Part shown: in pieces, positions 1-7,299 of the stretch
Layout: the number at the start of each line of letters is the position of its first letter
Numbering within the stretch: position 1 is the first letter of the stretch
Assembly (NCBI GenBank): GCA_947169835.1
Contig: CAMVRH010000022.1
Location: 1 to 9,822, forward strand
From: an uncultured Lachnospira sp.
GTDB taxonomy: Bacteria; Bacillota; Clostridia; Lachnospirales; Lachnospiraceae
Length of the DNA: 9,822 bases
Reading direction: 5' to 3'
The notes under the pieces: generated by a model
Databases searched by the model: none
The model's input: only the letters and a program-made list of their open reading frames with translations
Told to the model about the DNA's origin: nothing
Translations under genes and position numbers: made by a program

Positions 1-323
1 GTCTCTACAGCCACGCAACTTCTAGCTGGCTTATTCTTAAAATACTTTCCGTATATCTCGTTAAATTTTGCGAAGTCTCCCATGTCATCTAAAAAGCAAA
101 CCGTCTTTACCACGTCTCCGTATCCTAATCCCGCCTCTTCCAAGATGGCTCCTAGGTTTTTCATAACTTGCTCTGTCTGCTCTTCTATAGTCTCGCCCAC
201 CACAACGCCAGTCTCTGGATCTAGCGCAATCTGTCCTGATGAGAACAATAGATTCCCAGTTATTACTGCCTGTGAATATGGTCCTATAGCCGCTGGGGCT
301 TTGTCTGTACTTAACTTTTTCAT
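1..323 (-). CDS. ridA: RidA/YjgF-family reactive enamine/imine deaminase, 3' end cut by window edge
   Basis: The first 107 codons of a RidA-type protein, starting at ATG 323..321 and running off the left edge. Family members hydrolyse reactive 2-aminoacrylate and related enamine/imine intermediates released by PLP enzymes in the cytosol. Seen: the hallmark N-terminal stretch APAAIGPYSQAV (residues 9-20), the SSGQIALDPETG segment (28-39), and PARSCVAVE (99-107), in which R101 aligns with the catalytic arginine of E. coli RidA (from memory of that sequence). About 18-20 C-terminal residues are missing, judged from the usual length of about 125. A strong AGGAG site sits 5 nt before the ATG, and the preceding kinase gene stops only 10 nt upstream, so it is probably co-transcribed with the glycan operon. 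It is a housekeeping gene with no obvious role in glycan assembly. Family assignment is firm; the exact substrate is inferred. Confidence 0.95.
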   Translation of the reverse strand, partial: MKKLSTDKAPAAIGPYSQAVITGNLLFSSGQIALDPETGVVVGETIEEQTEQVMKNLGAILEEAGLGYGDVVKTVCFLDDMGDFAKFNEIYGKYFKNKPARSCVAVE

Positions 324-328
324 AATTA

Positions 329-333
329 CTCCT
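329..333 (-). promoter_or_regulatory. Ribosome binding site of ridA
   Basis: AGGAG lies 5 nt before the ridA ATG and begins directly after the TAG stop of the kinase gene (336..334), sharing the stop codon's final G at 334 in the longer GAGGAG match. The placement fixes the ridA start and suggests that ribosomes finishing the kinase gene can reinitiate on ridA. Confidence 0.8.
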
Positions 334-1443
334 CTACTTTAAATATTTAATTAGATACTCGAGCATCTCCACCCAAACATCTAGCGCTTCTCTTATTCTA
401 TCTATGTTTCCTTCTGCTCTCTTAATATAAAAGCTGATCACCCAAATCAAATAGCAAATGAATGTAGTTCTTGGGTCATCCACATACTCGCTTATCATTT
501 CAAACTTATGCTCGTACTCTCTCATCACGCACTGCGCTGTGAATCTTTTTCCAAGCAATGCTGTCTGCGACAAATAATGGAACACATCCACATATGCCGG
601 CATAGTTTCACTACAGTATTCCAAGTCAAAGAGTCTGATTTCATCCTTCACGTAGTAAATGTTCCAAGGTGTGTAATCACCGTGCGAGAAGGCAAATGTT
701 AAATCGAAAGACTCTACCATCTCGATACCCTTTTTCACTATAGACTGCTGCTCTTTATCAAACACATCCACTTGTGTTTTCAAAAACTCCACACTCTCGC
801 AAAAATCTGTGTCTTTATAATCTACATCCTTTTTAGTTTTACTAACTAAATCTTTTACTGTATCTAATATCTGCTCATTAAACTCTAGTTTTACACCTTG
901 CCCCATTGGCTTATCACTAGCCTGAGCAAACATCTTTACTTCACCATCTAAATCTAAACCGATCACTCTTGGCACATACTCTATTCCTGCATCACGCAAA
1001 TTCCTTAGAGCCTTTGCTTCGCTTTCAAATCTCTTGGCATTCTCCGCATTAGTTGTAACCTTCACATAAGCGTATATTTCATTATCTCCGTATATTTGAA
1101 GAACTGCTTTGTCATTTTGAGATGTCCAAAGTTCTCCCATATATGTTGCTACATGAAAATCACTTATCTGGAGTAGATCCTGCAATTGCTTTCTCACATC
1201 TCTATTCAACTCTATGTTTAATTTTTCTGCTTTTGACGCGCGCGCATAAAATGGAGCCTTATGTTTTTTGATAATGCTCTTTTTTATAGATGCTCCACCG
1301 CGAGATGATGGCTGGTACATATCCATTCCACCTTCCACGGCATCTTCTGGCATCACCCATACTTTGGCGTCGTGTTCAAACACCAGGCTCGCACTAGATG
1401 AACCTTCTCTATATAGTTTTTTTAATAATTCATTTTTTAACAT
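334..1443 (-). CDS. Aminoglycoside-phosphotransferase/choline-kinase-fold kinase of the polysaccharide locus
   Basis: A 369-residue soluble protein with an APH-type (eukaryotic-like) kinase fold in its C-terminal two thirds. Seen: a probable N-lobe lysine in YVKV (K128) with a following glutamate in the FESEAKAL helix (E142); the catalytic-loop Brenner motif HGDYTPWN (255-262, with D257 and N262); and the metal-binding DLE (273-275). These are the residues expected of an active phosphotransferase that uses ATP. Residues 1 to about 110 form an extra N-terminal region containing MYQPSS (42-47) followed by a Lys-rich stretch; I recall a similar Y-x-P-x-S segment in kinases encoded in other glycan loci but cannot verify this. 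The gene starts 1 nt after the wzx stop, with GAGGG 7 nt before the ATG. The substrate is unknown: a sugar, a glycan end, or a small alcohol such as choline are all possible. It is not expected to be an antibiotic-resistance enzyme, given the context. Confidence 0.8.
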   Translation of the reverse strand: MLKNELLKKLYREGSSSASLVFEHDAKVWVMPEDAVEGGMDMYQPSSRGGASIKKSIIKKHKAPFYARASKAEKLNIELNRDVRKQLQDLLQISDFHVATYMGELWTSQNDKAVLQIYGDNEIYAYVKVTTNAENAKRFESEAKALRNLRDAGIEYVPRVIGLDLDGEVKMFAQASDKPMGQGVKLEFNEQILDTVKDLVSKTKKDVDYKDTDFCESVEFLKTQVDVFDKEQQSIVKKGIEMVESFDLTFAFSHGDYTPWNIYYVKDEIRLFDLEYCSETMPAYVDVFHYLSQTALLGKRFTAQCVMREYEHKFEMISEYVDDPRTTFICYLIWVISFYIKRAEGNIDRIREALDVWVEMLEYLIKYLK

Positions 1444-1444
1444 A

Positions 1445-2971
1445 TTATTTCCCTCTGCGAATCATTCTAAACACTAACTGTCTTGCGTGTAAGAATTCCT
1501 CGCGCCTATGATAAACCAAAAGCATTATTACATTTGGTACTATCACGCATATAATCATCTTCGCGCCAAACGTCAAGTAATTGTTTACTGGAATCAAATA
1601 GCAAATGCCCGCTGTTATAGCCGCTATTGCTATGTCCACCAAAACAAATACTAATATATATTTGAAATACTCCCAAGTTTTCTTTCCAAAGATTTGCTTA
1701 TAAACATTTTGCGCAAGCCATGGTAAGTCCACGATAAATGAAACAAGCACTGTAGATAAAAGTATTCCGTATATTCCAATAAAATGGATTAATATCAAGT
1801 TAATTATCAAATTGAGCGCGGCGCATATAAGTTTTCTATACTTATCTTGCTTCCACAATCCTGCTGCATCTTTGAAGGTGTCCATGGAAAGTCCTAGTTC
1901 TATTATCATAAAGTATAGGCAGAACAAAACTACCATTCCATAGCCTAACATTAGTTTGTCGCCCACCCATAAATTCATAAATGGCTGGTAGAGTGCCGCT
2001 AAGCATGCGCAACAAAATCCGACTATCCAAAATGTTATAAATGTCAGCGTTTTAAAATTGTTGTAGTTCTTTTCTTTACTCTCAAGTATCAAGCTGTTGC
2101 CGATTCCAGAGCGGATGCCGTTAAATAAAACTGTGAACACTCCCACCAAACTGTTAACTACATAATAGTAGTTGTTGTATTTTCCAAGCATCACAAGTCC
2201 TAAGAATGCGGATATAACTATCGAGTCCACATTTATCATTACAACAGATCCTATCCTGCCGGCAAACAAGTCTTTGATCTTGGAGTTTATCTTTTTTATT
2301 TCTTCTTTTGGTAATTTGCCTTTGGCGCGGTACTTCGGATAAAGTTTGTCAGCAATTATGGCTGTTACCACATTTATCACTAGCTGTGATGCTAGCGCTA
2401 TTATCAAGTATAGATAGTAATTCTTAAATACTATTAGGGATACAAACTGCAAAGCATACTGAACAGTGTTTACTCCTAGTAGCACTTTGCTCGAGACATC
2501 TGTCCTTTGATGCGCAATCAGTATGCTGTTTTTGTACGACAATACCCAGTAGGATAAAACCGTCGCGCCTAGGTTTAATAGATAAAGTGCGTAAACATTT
2601 ACATCCGCAGGTACATCTCCCTTTATCAACTGAGGGATGAACGGAAGAATGACTAGCCCTGCTGCTAGCACTATCGCGCCTATAATTATGTAGTAAATTT
2701 TATATAGTCGCATTAATGCGCAGATGGTTTTTGTATCGTCATGCGCTATTGGTTTGTACATAGAAAATACTAGAGCATTTCCAACACCTAGCTCGGCTAT
2801 ATTTAGCACAGCCAAAATTGAGATGAACAGACTGTTTAATCCCACATACTCTGCACCCAAATATACTATTAAGGCGGTCCTTAATAAGAATGGCACAATT
2901 ATCTGATAAATCTTCTGTGCCAAACCAAAAGTAATATTTCTCGATGCGTTTTTAGTCTTTTCTATTCTCAT
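1445..2971 (-). CDS. wzx: Wzx-like lipid-linked oligosaccharide flippase (MOP superfamily, PST family)
   Basis: A 508-residue polytopic membrane protein, the usual size for Wzx flippases, with about 12-14 hydrophobic segments by eye spread from about residue 20 to 487. It would move the undecaprenyl-diphosphate-linked repeat unit across the cytoplasmic membrane. Seen: the N-terminal segment with YLGAEYVGLNSLF (37-49) and IAELGVGNALVFSMY (58-72), typical of flippases from Gram-positive capsule loci. A cytoplasmic basic stretch around 205-235 separates the two halves, and NLWVGDK (333-339) follows the eighth or so segment. The ATG abuts the TAA of the polymerase gene with no gap. The ribosome binding site is weak: a purine-rich AGGAAGAAGAGA run lies unusually far upstream, so coupling to wzy is likely. 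Fold and role are well supported; the transported glycan is unknown. Confidence 0.9.
   Translation of the reverse strand: MRIEKTKNASRNITFGLAQKIYQIIVPFLLRTALIVYLGAEYVGLNSLFISILAVLNIAELGVGNALVFSMYKPIAHDDTKTICALMRLYKIYYIIIGAIVLAAGLVILPFIPQLIKGDVPADVNVYALYLLNLGATVLSYWVLSYKNSILIAHQRTDVSSKVLLGVNTVQYALQFVSLIVFKNYYLYLIIALASQLVINVVTAIIADKLYPKYRAKGKLPKEEIKKINSKIKDLFAGRIGSVVMINVDSIVISAFLGLVMLGKYNNYYYVVNSLVGVFTVLFNGIRSGIGNSLILESKEKNYNNFKTLTFITFWIVGFCCACLAALYQPFMNLWVGDKLMLGYGMVVLFCLYFMIIELGLSMDTFKDAAGLWKQDKYRKLICAALNLIINLILIHFIGIYGILLSTVLVSFIVDLPWLAQNVYKQIFGKKTWEYFKYILVFVLVDIAIAAITAGICYLIPVNNYLTFGAKMIICVIVPNVIMLLVYHRREEFLHARQLVFRMIRRGK
1451..1455 (-). promoter_or_regulatory. Ribosome binding site of the APH-fold kinase gene
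   Basis: GAGGG lies 7 nt before the ATG at 1443 and inside the last Arg-Gly codons of the flippase gene, whose TAA ends 1 nt before that ATG. This supports the chosen start and indicates translational coupling. Confidence 0.65.
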
Positions 2972-4258
2972 TTATTCTTCGGTCTCTTCTTCCTTGTTTT
3001 CTTTATAGTTAATGACCATCGCATTTGTACAGCCACATATTAGACACCAGTTGAGGAACAACGTCTTTCCAACCACACCATTTACCACATAAGTTGCAAG
3101 AATGACACTCACACTCGTGGCAGCGTTTATAATTAAGTACTCTCGTATTCCTTCCATCTTTTTATAATTCTTAATTAGCAAGAATAGTCCGCCTAGCAAG
3201 AACCATATAAGCGCAATCACTCCAAAGACGCCGCCGTATATTAGCACTCCATAAAAACCGTTATGAAGTAGCGGTATAGCTTTTCCTTCAATCTCTCCTT
3301 GCCAGTTATATGGAATAAATCTTACATTTATGCTTGCACCCAAGCCTTCGCCAAAGATTACTTCAAATCCATTTTCGTTGTTCTTCCACTGCTTTTGTGC
3401 TTCCTGCATTTCAAATCCACGCCAGTTGGCCATGGCATCATCTACAGTTTTGAACTTTTGCTGCGAACTGATTTCTGTACCAGTGTTGTCCAATTTTTCA
3501 TTGAATGTTTCTACGGCATCCTTCGGCAAAACAGCAAACACAGCTATTAACGTGGCTGCAAATATAATTGCGCCCAATCCCATTCTGAAATTTATTCGCC
3601 TAAAGTCGAATATTAGTAATAAGATAAACGCTACCGCTAGACCTACTATCGCTTGACCAATCGCACTTCGTGTAAGTGAAGTCGCAATTTTTACTGCAAA
3701 CAGAATCATTACTAAAATATCTATAACATGCCCAAAGATAACTTTCTTAAAGAGCAACTTCTCCACATAAAATGCAACTAGAACTATTGATATTTCAAAA
3801 ACAAATCCACTAGCATATTCTCTAACGTCGGTGATGTCTTTAATCTGTCCAATATTTACTAGCACGTATAGTATTGTGTGAACACAGTTAAGGATTCCCA
3901 CCAAGTATATCGTTTTAAAAATTGATTTGTGTTCGTATGCCATTTGAAGGAAGTATCCAAGCCAAATGCAAAGGATGGTAGGAAGCAAATAGAATAGCGT
4001 TCTAGTAACTTCCCTAGTTGAAAACATCAGCATTCCATACACTGTTGCATAAATTATAAAGAAAACATAAAGGTTTGAATTTTTGATTCTAGGAATAAGG
4101 ATTTTTTTAATCCTAATAAAAATCATCACAAACAAAAGCAACGTAATAATCGTTGTTATACCATCTGAAACATAGTAAGATCTGGCAATTGAAAGCAATA
4201 CCAATTCCCAGATAAACGGTGTTTCTTTTTTGAATTTTACGGTTGAAGCTAAATTCAT
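2972..4258 (-). CDS. wzy: Wzy-like polysaccharide polymerase (O-antigen polymerase/ligase-type membrane protein)
   Basis: A 428-residue membrane protein with roughly 11-12 hydrophobic segments, and a large hydrophilic loop at about 245-330 near the C-terminus. This layout is typical of Wzy and WaaL-type enzymes, which transfer lipid-linked glycan chains on the outer face of the membrane. Seen: SLTRSAIG (194-201), which resembles the S/T-R-S/G motif of the Wzy_C family; FGEGLGAS (302-309) in the loop; and LLHNGFYGVLIYGGVFG (330-346), where H332 and N333 match the conserved His-Asn of the family. It sits between the last transferase gene and the flippase gene, the usual place for a polymerase. 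The assignment as polymerase rather than ligase rests on this context. The gene begins 4 nt after the GT8 stop with only a weak purine-rich site. Its 5' end is notably AT-rich (52 G+C in the 180 nt at 4081-4260). The C-terminus is an acidic Glu-rich tail. Confidence 0.82.
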   Translation of the reverse strand: MNLASTVKFKKETPFIWELVLLSIARSYYVSDGITTIITLLLFVMIFIRIKKILIPRIKNSNLYVFFIIYATVYGMLMFSTREVTRTLFYLLPTILCIWLGYFLQMAYEHKSIFKTIYLVGILNCVHTILYVLVNIGQIKDITDVREYASGFVFEISIVLVAFYVEKLLFKKVIFGHVIDILVMILFAVKIATSLTRSAIGQAIVGLAVAFILLLIFDFRRINFRMGLGAIIFAATLIAVFAVLPKDAVETFNEKLDNTGTEISSQQKFKTVDDAMANWRGFEMQEAQKQWKNNENGFEVIFGEGLGASINVRFIPYNWQGEIEGKAIPLLHNGFYGVLIYGGVFGVIALIWFLLGGLFLLIKNYKKMEGIREYLIINAATSVSVILATYVVNGVVGKTLFLNWCLICGCTNAMVINYKENKEEETEE

Positions 4259-4262
4259 ATTT

Positions 4263-5240
4263 CTACTTTCCCACCATACTTCTGTTTGTAAGTTTGTGTC
4301 TAACCTCTATAAACTTAATCATCATTCTGTACACAAAGAATGGACATTTGTAATATACAAACTTTTGAATCTTTCCATTTTTTGATTCGTCACCCTCAGT
4401 CAACTCACTGCTCCAAGGCGACATCTTCAAATACTTCACATACTCATCCTTTAGCGGATGCGTGCAGTTTGAAAACCATGGTCTGTTATAAAGTTCACCT
4501 GTAAAGTGAATTACCAATGGGTTTTTCTTTGCGTCATCTATTTCTTCCTGCGTATAATATGTCTCCATCTTAAACAGTTTCTTTATCTGCTTAACTGAAT
4601 ACATAAACATAGGATTTATCACATTGTACTTTGGCGAAAGTATCTGTTTGTGGTCTTTGCAGAACTTATTAATTGTTCCCTGGTCCACGAACGGAGGGTT
4701 TCCATTAAACTCTTCCACGTAATCCACGCAAAGTTTTTCTGTTCCCATCTTTCTCCAAAGATCAAGATTAAGAACAATTACTCCGCCACAATTTATATAT
4801 CTATCTTTATTAGTTAATCCAATCTTATGCACAAAGTAAGGGTTTACTGTATCTTGTACTCCAGCCACCAAAGTGTCTGTCATATCCATCTCTAACAAAT
4901 CCTTTAGTGAGCCTGTAACCACAGTGTCGCAGTCAAACGACAACATTCTATCCACACTCTCTAGCTCTGGGAAGAATAGTTTTCCGTATGTACTTCTACA
5001 AAAATCTGTAGCCGACTTTAGCGACTTCGAAAGTTCATACAAATCTACAAAAACAATTTTTCTGCCATAGTCAGCCACTATTTTTCTTAAGCGTTCTTTG
5101 TTTTCCTCGCTTATGTGGTTATCGATTATATAAACGCAGATTTCATCTATGTCTTTATTGTTCTCCAACAAAGACAGTATTGATACGCCCGCATGTTGTG
5201 CGTAATTATCCATACATGAATATGCCACGTTCATTGTCAT
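4263..5240 (-). CDS. Glycosyltransferase family 8 (retaining, DXD-dependent)
   Basis: A 325-residue GT8-type transferase, acting in the cytoplasm at the membrane face. Family members (LgtC, glycogenin-like and others) move hexose, often galactose or glucose, from UDP-sugars with retention of configuration. Seen: the N-terminal strand MNVAYSCMDNYAQHAGVSI (3-21) carrying the nucleotide-binding Asp/Asn pair (D11, N12); LSFDCDTVVTGSL (100-112), with the metal-binding D103 and D105; INCGGVIVLNLDLWR (149-163); FVDQGTINKF (184-193); and VIHFTGELYNRPW (243-255), with the second metal/phosphate-contacting His. All key family features are present. The tail after about 285 is basic and aromatic, a plausible membrane-association region, which is an inference. 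The first ATG (5240) is preferred to the one two codons later because AGGAG lies 7 nt before it. The exact sugar cannot be read from the sequence. Confidence 0.92.
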   Translation of the reverse strand: MTMNVAYSCMDNYAQHAGVSILSLLENNKDIDEICVYIIDNHISEENKERLRKIVADYGRKIVFVDLYELSKSLKSATDFCRSTYGKLFFPELESVDRMLSFDCDTVVTGSLKDLLEMDMTDTLVAGVQDTVNPYFVHKIGLTNKDRYINCGGVIVLNLDLWRKMGTEKLCVDYVEEFNGNPPFVDQGTINKFCKDHKQILSPKYNVINPMFMYSVKQIKKLFKMETYYTQEEIDDAKKNPLVIHFTGELYNRPWFSNCTHPLKDEYVKYLKMSPWSSELTEGDESKNGKIQKFVYYKCPFFVYRMMIKFIEVRHKLTNRSMVGK

Positions 5241-5241
5241 T

Positions 5242-6462
5242 TTATTTCTCCTCTAAACACTCGTTTATTACGTCTCTAATCTCAAGTCCCTTTTTGTCCC
5301 AAGTGTATTTAACTTTGTCCTCTTTAATCTTATTTATCATTTCATCTCTAAGAGATTTATCTGTAAGTTCTAGTATCGCTTCACTCAAACGATTAACAGT
5401 TGTGTTCTTTCTCGCAAGTTTGATTACTCTAGCTCTGTCCTCGTCAAAGTACCTGGTGTATCCACCTGTATCTATACAGATGAGTGGTTTGTCCATAGCC
5501 AGCGAGTCAAAGGCCACTGTCACTGCTCCCTCTTTCAAACTTGGGTTTACAATCACATCGCTCTTCGCCACTTTTTCTTCATACTCTTTCATTGGAAGTT
5601 CGCCACACATTCTAATGTGTCCTTCCATTCCATTTTCATCTATCAACTCTTCTAGTCGTTTTCTATCTTTGCCATCTCCCACTATGTCTAGTCGGATATC
5701 TTCGTTAGTCTTTACGACTTTGGCGAAGGCCTCTATCAGCACATCAAATCCTCGCCAAGCATCTAGTCTTCCCACCGCCAAATACTTGGTATATTTATTA
5801 TCAGGTGTGCCTGTGACATTTTTCATTTCCACAGCCACATCCGTAAATAGCTTCGCTTTGTCTTTGTATTTCTTTGGAACGTTGTTTAACATTCCATAAG
5901 ACTTACACAAAATTAGATCTGCGTTTTTACATCTTTTCTTAAATCCGAAATTGATTTTCAAAAGTCTTACGATTGTTCTTCTTGCAAACTCTACAAACCT
6001 AGCTTTTGCCGGATAGCGTTTGCTGTACTCCTTAGGAATAGTGTCCACTCCGCCAGTTGGTCCCCAGATAAATGTCTGTTTCATTCCATATCTGCTAGCT
6101 GGCCAAAGTGAGTTTCCATATGTTAGCAAATGATAAATGTGAATATCATTTGCTTCCATCGTCTTTTTTATGATTTTGTTTGTGAGCCTCTGCCACAAAC
6201 AATAATATGTTCTCACACCTCTTAAGCCCTTCTTCCAGAACCTAAGTTTCTTCGGCAAATCATAATAAACAAAGTGTATATCATTGCCCTTATTGTTTTT
6301 CGATATCCACTCTTCGATATTCTCTTTATTCGATTCTCTAGTTAGAACCCATACCTCGAAGTACTTTGACATCTCCAAAGTCCAATGCCAACCTACTCCT
6401 ATCTCCGTGCCGTAACCCGGCTCGCACGCATAGGCCGAAACCATAATCTTCTTACGTTCCAT
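5242..6462 (-). CDS. Glycosyltransferase family 4 (GT-B fold), complete
   Basis: A 406-residue GT-B transferase of the GT4 type, adding a sugar from a nucleotide donor with retention at the cytoplasmic membrane face. Seen: an N-terminal acceptor domain beginning MVSAYACEPGYGTEIGVGWH (7-26), with the Gly-rich first loop; HLLTYGNSLWPAS (111-123); and WGPTGGVD (133-140). In the C-terminal donor domain are YLAVGRLDAWRGFDVLIEAF (227-246), IVGDGKDRKRLEEL (260-273) and SDVIVNPSLKEGAVTVAFDSLAM (301-323). In the last, the usual E-x7-E of the family reads E311-x7-D319, a conservative change at the second acidic residue. The CDS begins 2 nt after the GT2 stop. AAGGA lies about 11 nt before the ATG, inside the end of GT2; M7 is an alternative start but has no better site. 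Family assignment is firm; sugar and linkage are unknown. Confidence 0.93.
   Translation of the reverse strand: MERKKIMVSAYACEPGYGTEIGVGWHWTLEMSKYFEVWVLTRESNKENIEEWISKNNKGNDIHFVYYDLPKKLRFWKKGLRGVRTYYCLWQRLTNKIIKKTMEANDIHIYHLLTYGNSLWPASRYGMKQTFIWGPTGGVDTIPKEYSKRYPAKARFVEFARRTIVRLLKINFGFKKRCKNADLILCKSYGMLNNVPKKYKDKAKLFTDVAVEMKNVTGTPDNKYTKYLAVGRLDAWRGFDVLIEAFAKVVKTNEDIRLDIVGDGKDRKRLEELIDENGMEGHIRMCGELPMKEYEEKVAKSDVIVNPSLKEGAVTVAFDSLAMDKPLICIDTGGYTRYFDEDRARVIKLARKNTTVNRLSEAILELTDKSLRDEMINKIKEDKVKYTWDKKGLEIRDVINECLEEK
5248..5252 (-). promoter_or_regulatory. Ribosome binding site of the GT8 gene
   Basis: AGGAG lies 7 nt before ATG 5240, inside the last Glu-Glu-Lys codons of the upstream GT4 gene, whose TAA ends 1 nt before the ATG. 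It decides between the two closely spaced ATG codons (5240 and 5234) in favour of the first. Confidence 0.7.
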
Positions 6463-6464
6463 TT

Positions 6465-7289
6465 CTATCTTTTCCTTAGTCTTCGATTCAAGACTTTTTT
6501 AACTATGTTGTCTCTACGTTTCCCGTAGCATCCATACTTTTCGATAAAGTATTTTTTGCTCTCCACTGAGTATCTCATCAATTTTTCTTTATCTGCACCT
6601 TCACTGTCTTTGTGCAAGTGGTTCACTGATAAGTCTGCACAGTAGTATTCTATTAATCCTTTGTCGCGGGCTTGTGCGGCCAAAATGGATTCCTCCGAAT
6701 ATAGGAATACTCCCTCGTCCAAGAATCCCACGTCTTTCATAAAATTCATATCTACCATAAAGCAACAGCCTGATAGTTTTTGACAAACACCGCTCTTAGA
6801 ATAGTTTTTCACATATGGAATTTTTTTGCTAAGTTTGTTTTTAGCAATTGCCATTCTCCAAAATACTTCCTCTAAAAAATAAGGCTCCCTTAGTGGGTTT
6901 TGATGTTTGCCGTCAGCTTTTACTATGTCTGTGCCAGCTACTGCTATTGTCTTATCTTCATCCATCAGATCAGATAGTTTCTTAAGATAATCTTTATCTC
7001 TAATCTCCACATCAGGATTAATGATTAGCGAGTAGTTGCAATTTTCTTCTGCTGCTTTTTTAAGGCCTAGATTGTTTCCAGCAGAAAAGCCTTTATTATC
7101 TTCGTTTATAATTACAAATGTATCTTGGTCTGCCAGTTGTCTTAAATCATCTTGTCTGTTTTCAGTAGATTTATTGTCCACAATGCACACTTTTAAATCG
7201 ACACCTTCTTGCTTTTTCAAATAGTCAAAGCATTTCACAGTGTCGTCGTATGAATTGTAATTAAGAATAACTGCCATTACCTTGTTCAT
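6465..7289 (-). CDS. Glycosyltransferase family 2, rhamnosyltransferase-like (WbbL type)
   Basis: A 274-residue GT-A transferase of family GT2, inverting and metal-dependent, working at the cytoplasmic membrane face. Seen: VMAVILNYNSYDDTVKCFDYL (4-24) with the NYN nucleotide-binding loop; VCIVDNKSTE (34-43); NEDNKGFSAGNNLGL (62-76); LIINPDVEI (88-96), where D93-x-E95 stands at the DXD position; SGCCFMVD (173-180); and LDEGVFLYSEE (190-200), with the E199-E200 pair that usually supplies the catalytic base. NHLHKDSEG (223-231) resembles the H-x-x-x-S region of rhamnosyltransferases such as WbbL, so rhamnose or another deoxyhexose is a reasonable but unproven donor. The C-terminus is strongly basic (KKVLNRRLRKR), consistent with membrane contact. 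It starts 6 nt after the fusion kinase stop, with GTAGG 5 nt before the ATG. Confidence 0.92.
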   Translation of the reverse strand: MNKVMAVILNYNSYDDTVKCFDYLKKQEGVDLKVCIVDNKSTENRQDDLRQLADQDTFVIINEDNKGFSAGNNLGLKKAAEENCNYSLIINPDVEIRDKDYLKKLSDLMDEDKTIAVAGTDIVKADGKHQNPLREPYFLEEVFWRMAIAKNKLSKKIPYVKNYSKSGVCQKLSGCCFMVDMNFMKDVGFLDEGVFLYSEESILAAQARDKGLIEYYCADLSVNHLHKDSEGADKEKLMRYSVESKKYFIEKYGCYGKRRDNIVKKVLNRRLRKR

Positions 7290-7294
7290 AACAA

Positions 7295-7299
7295 CCTAC
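7295..7299 (-). promoter_or_regulatory. Ribosome binding site of the GT2 gene overlapping the upstream stop codon
   Basis: GTAGG lies 5 nt before ATG 7289. Its TAG is the stop codon of the upstream fusion gene (7298..7296), so termination and initiation signals share bases, a layout that favours reinitiation by the same ribosome. Confidence 0.6.

Noticed and set aside
82..342. Plus-strand open frame opposite ridA.
   Set aside because: The minus strand encodes a clear RidA protein over the same bases, so this is a shadow frame.
334..1443. Antibiotic-resistance aminoglycoside phosphotransferase.
   Set aside because: Only the shared kinase motifs match. The long N-terminal extension and the operon setting point to a glycan-related kinase.
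3299..3656. Two overlapping plus-strand open frames inside wzy.
   Set aside because: Both are antisense to a convincing polymerase gene, overlap each other and show no domain or convincing ribosome binding site.
4096..4115. Short inverted repeat (GGATT ... AATCC) around a T7 run, resembling a terminator.
   Set aside because: The stem is only 5 bp, AT-rich and inside the wzy coding region; too weak for a terminator.
5180..5899. Long plus-strand open frame (239 codons), rich in Ser, Leu and Phe.
   Set aside because: It lies wholly antisense to the well-supported GT4 and GT8 genes, has no recognisable domain, and its composition is what the reverse of Lys/Glu-rich codons gives.
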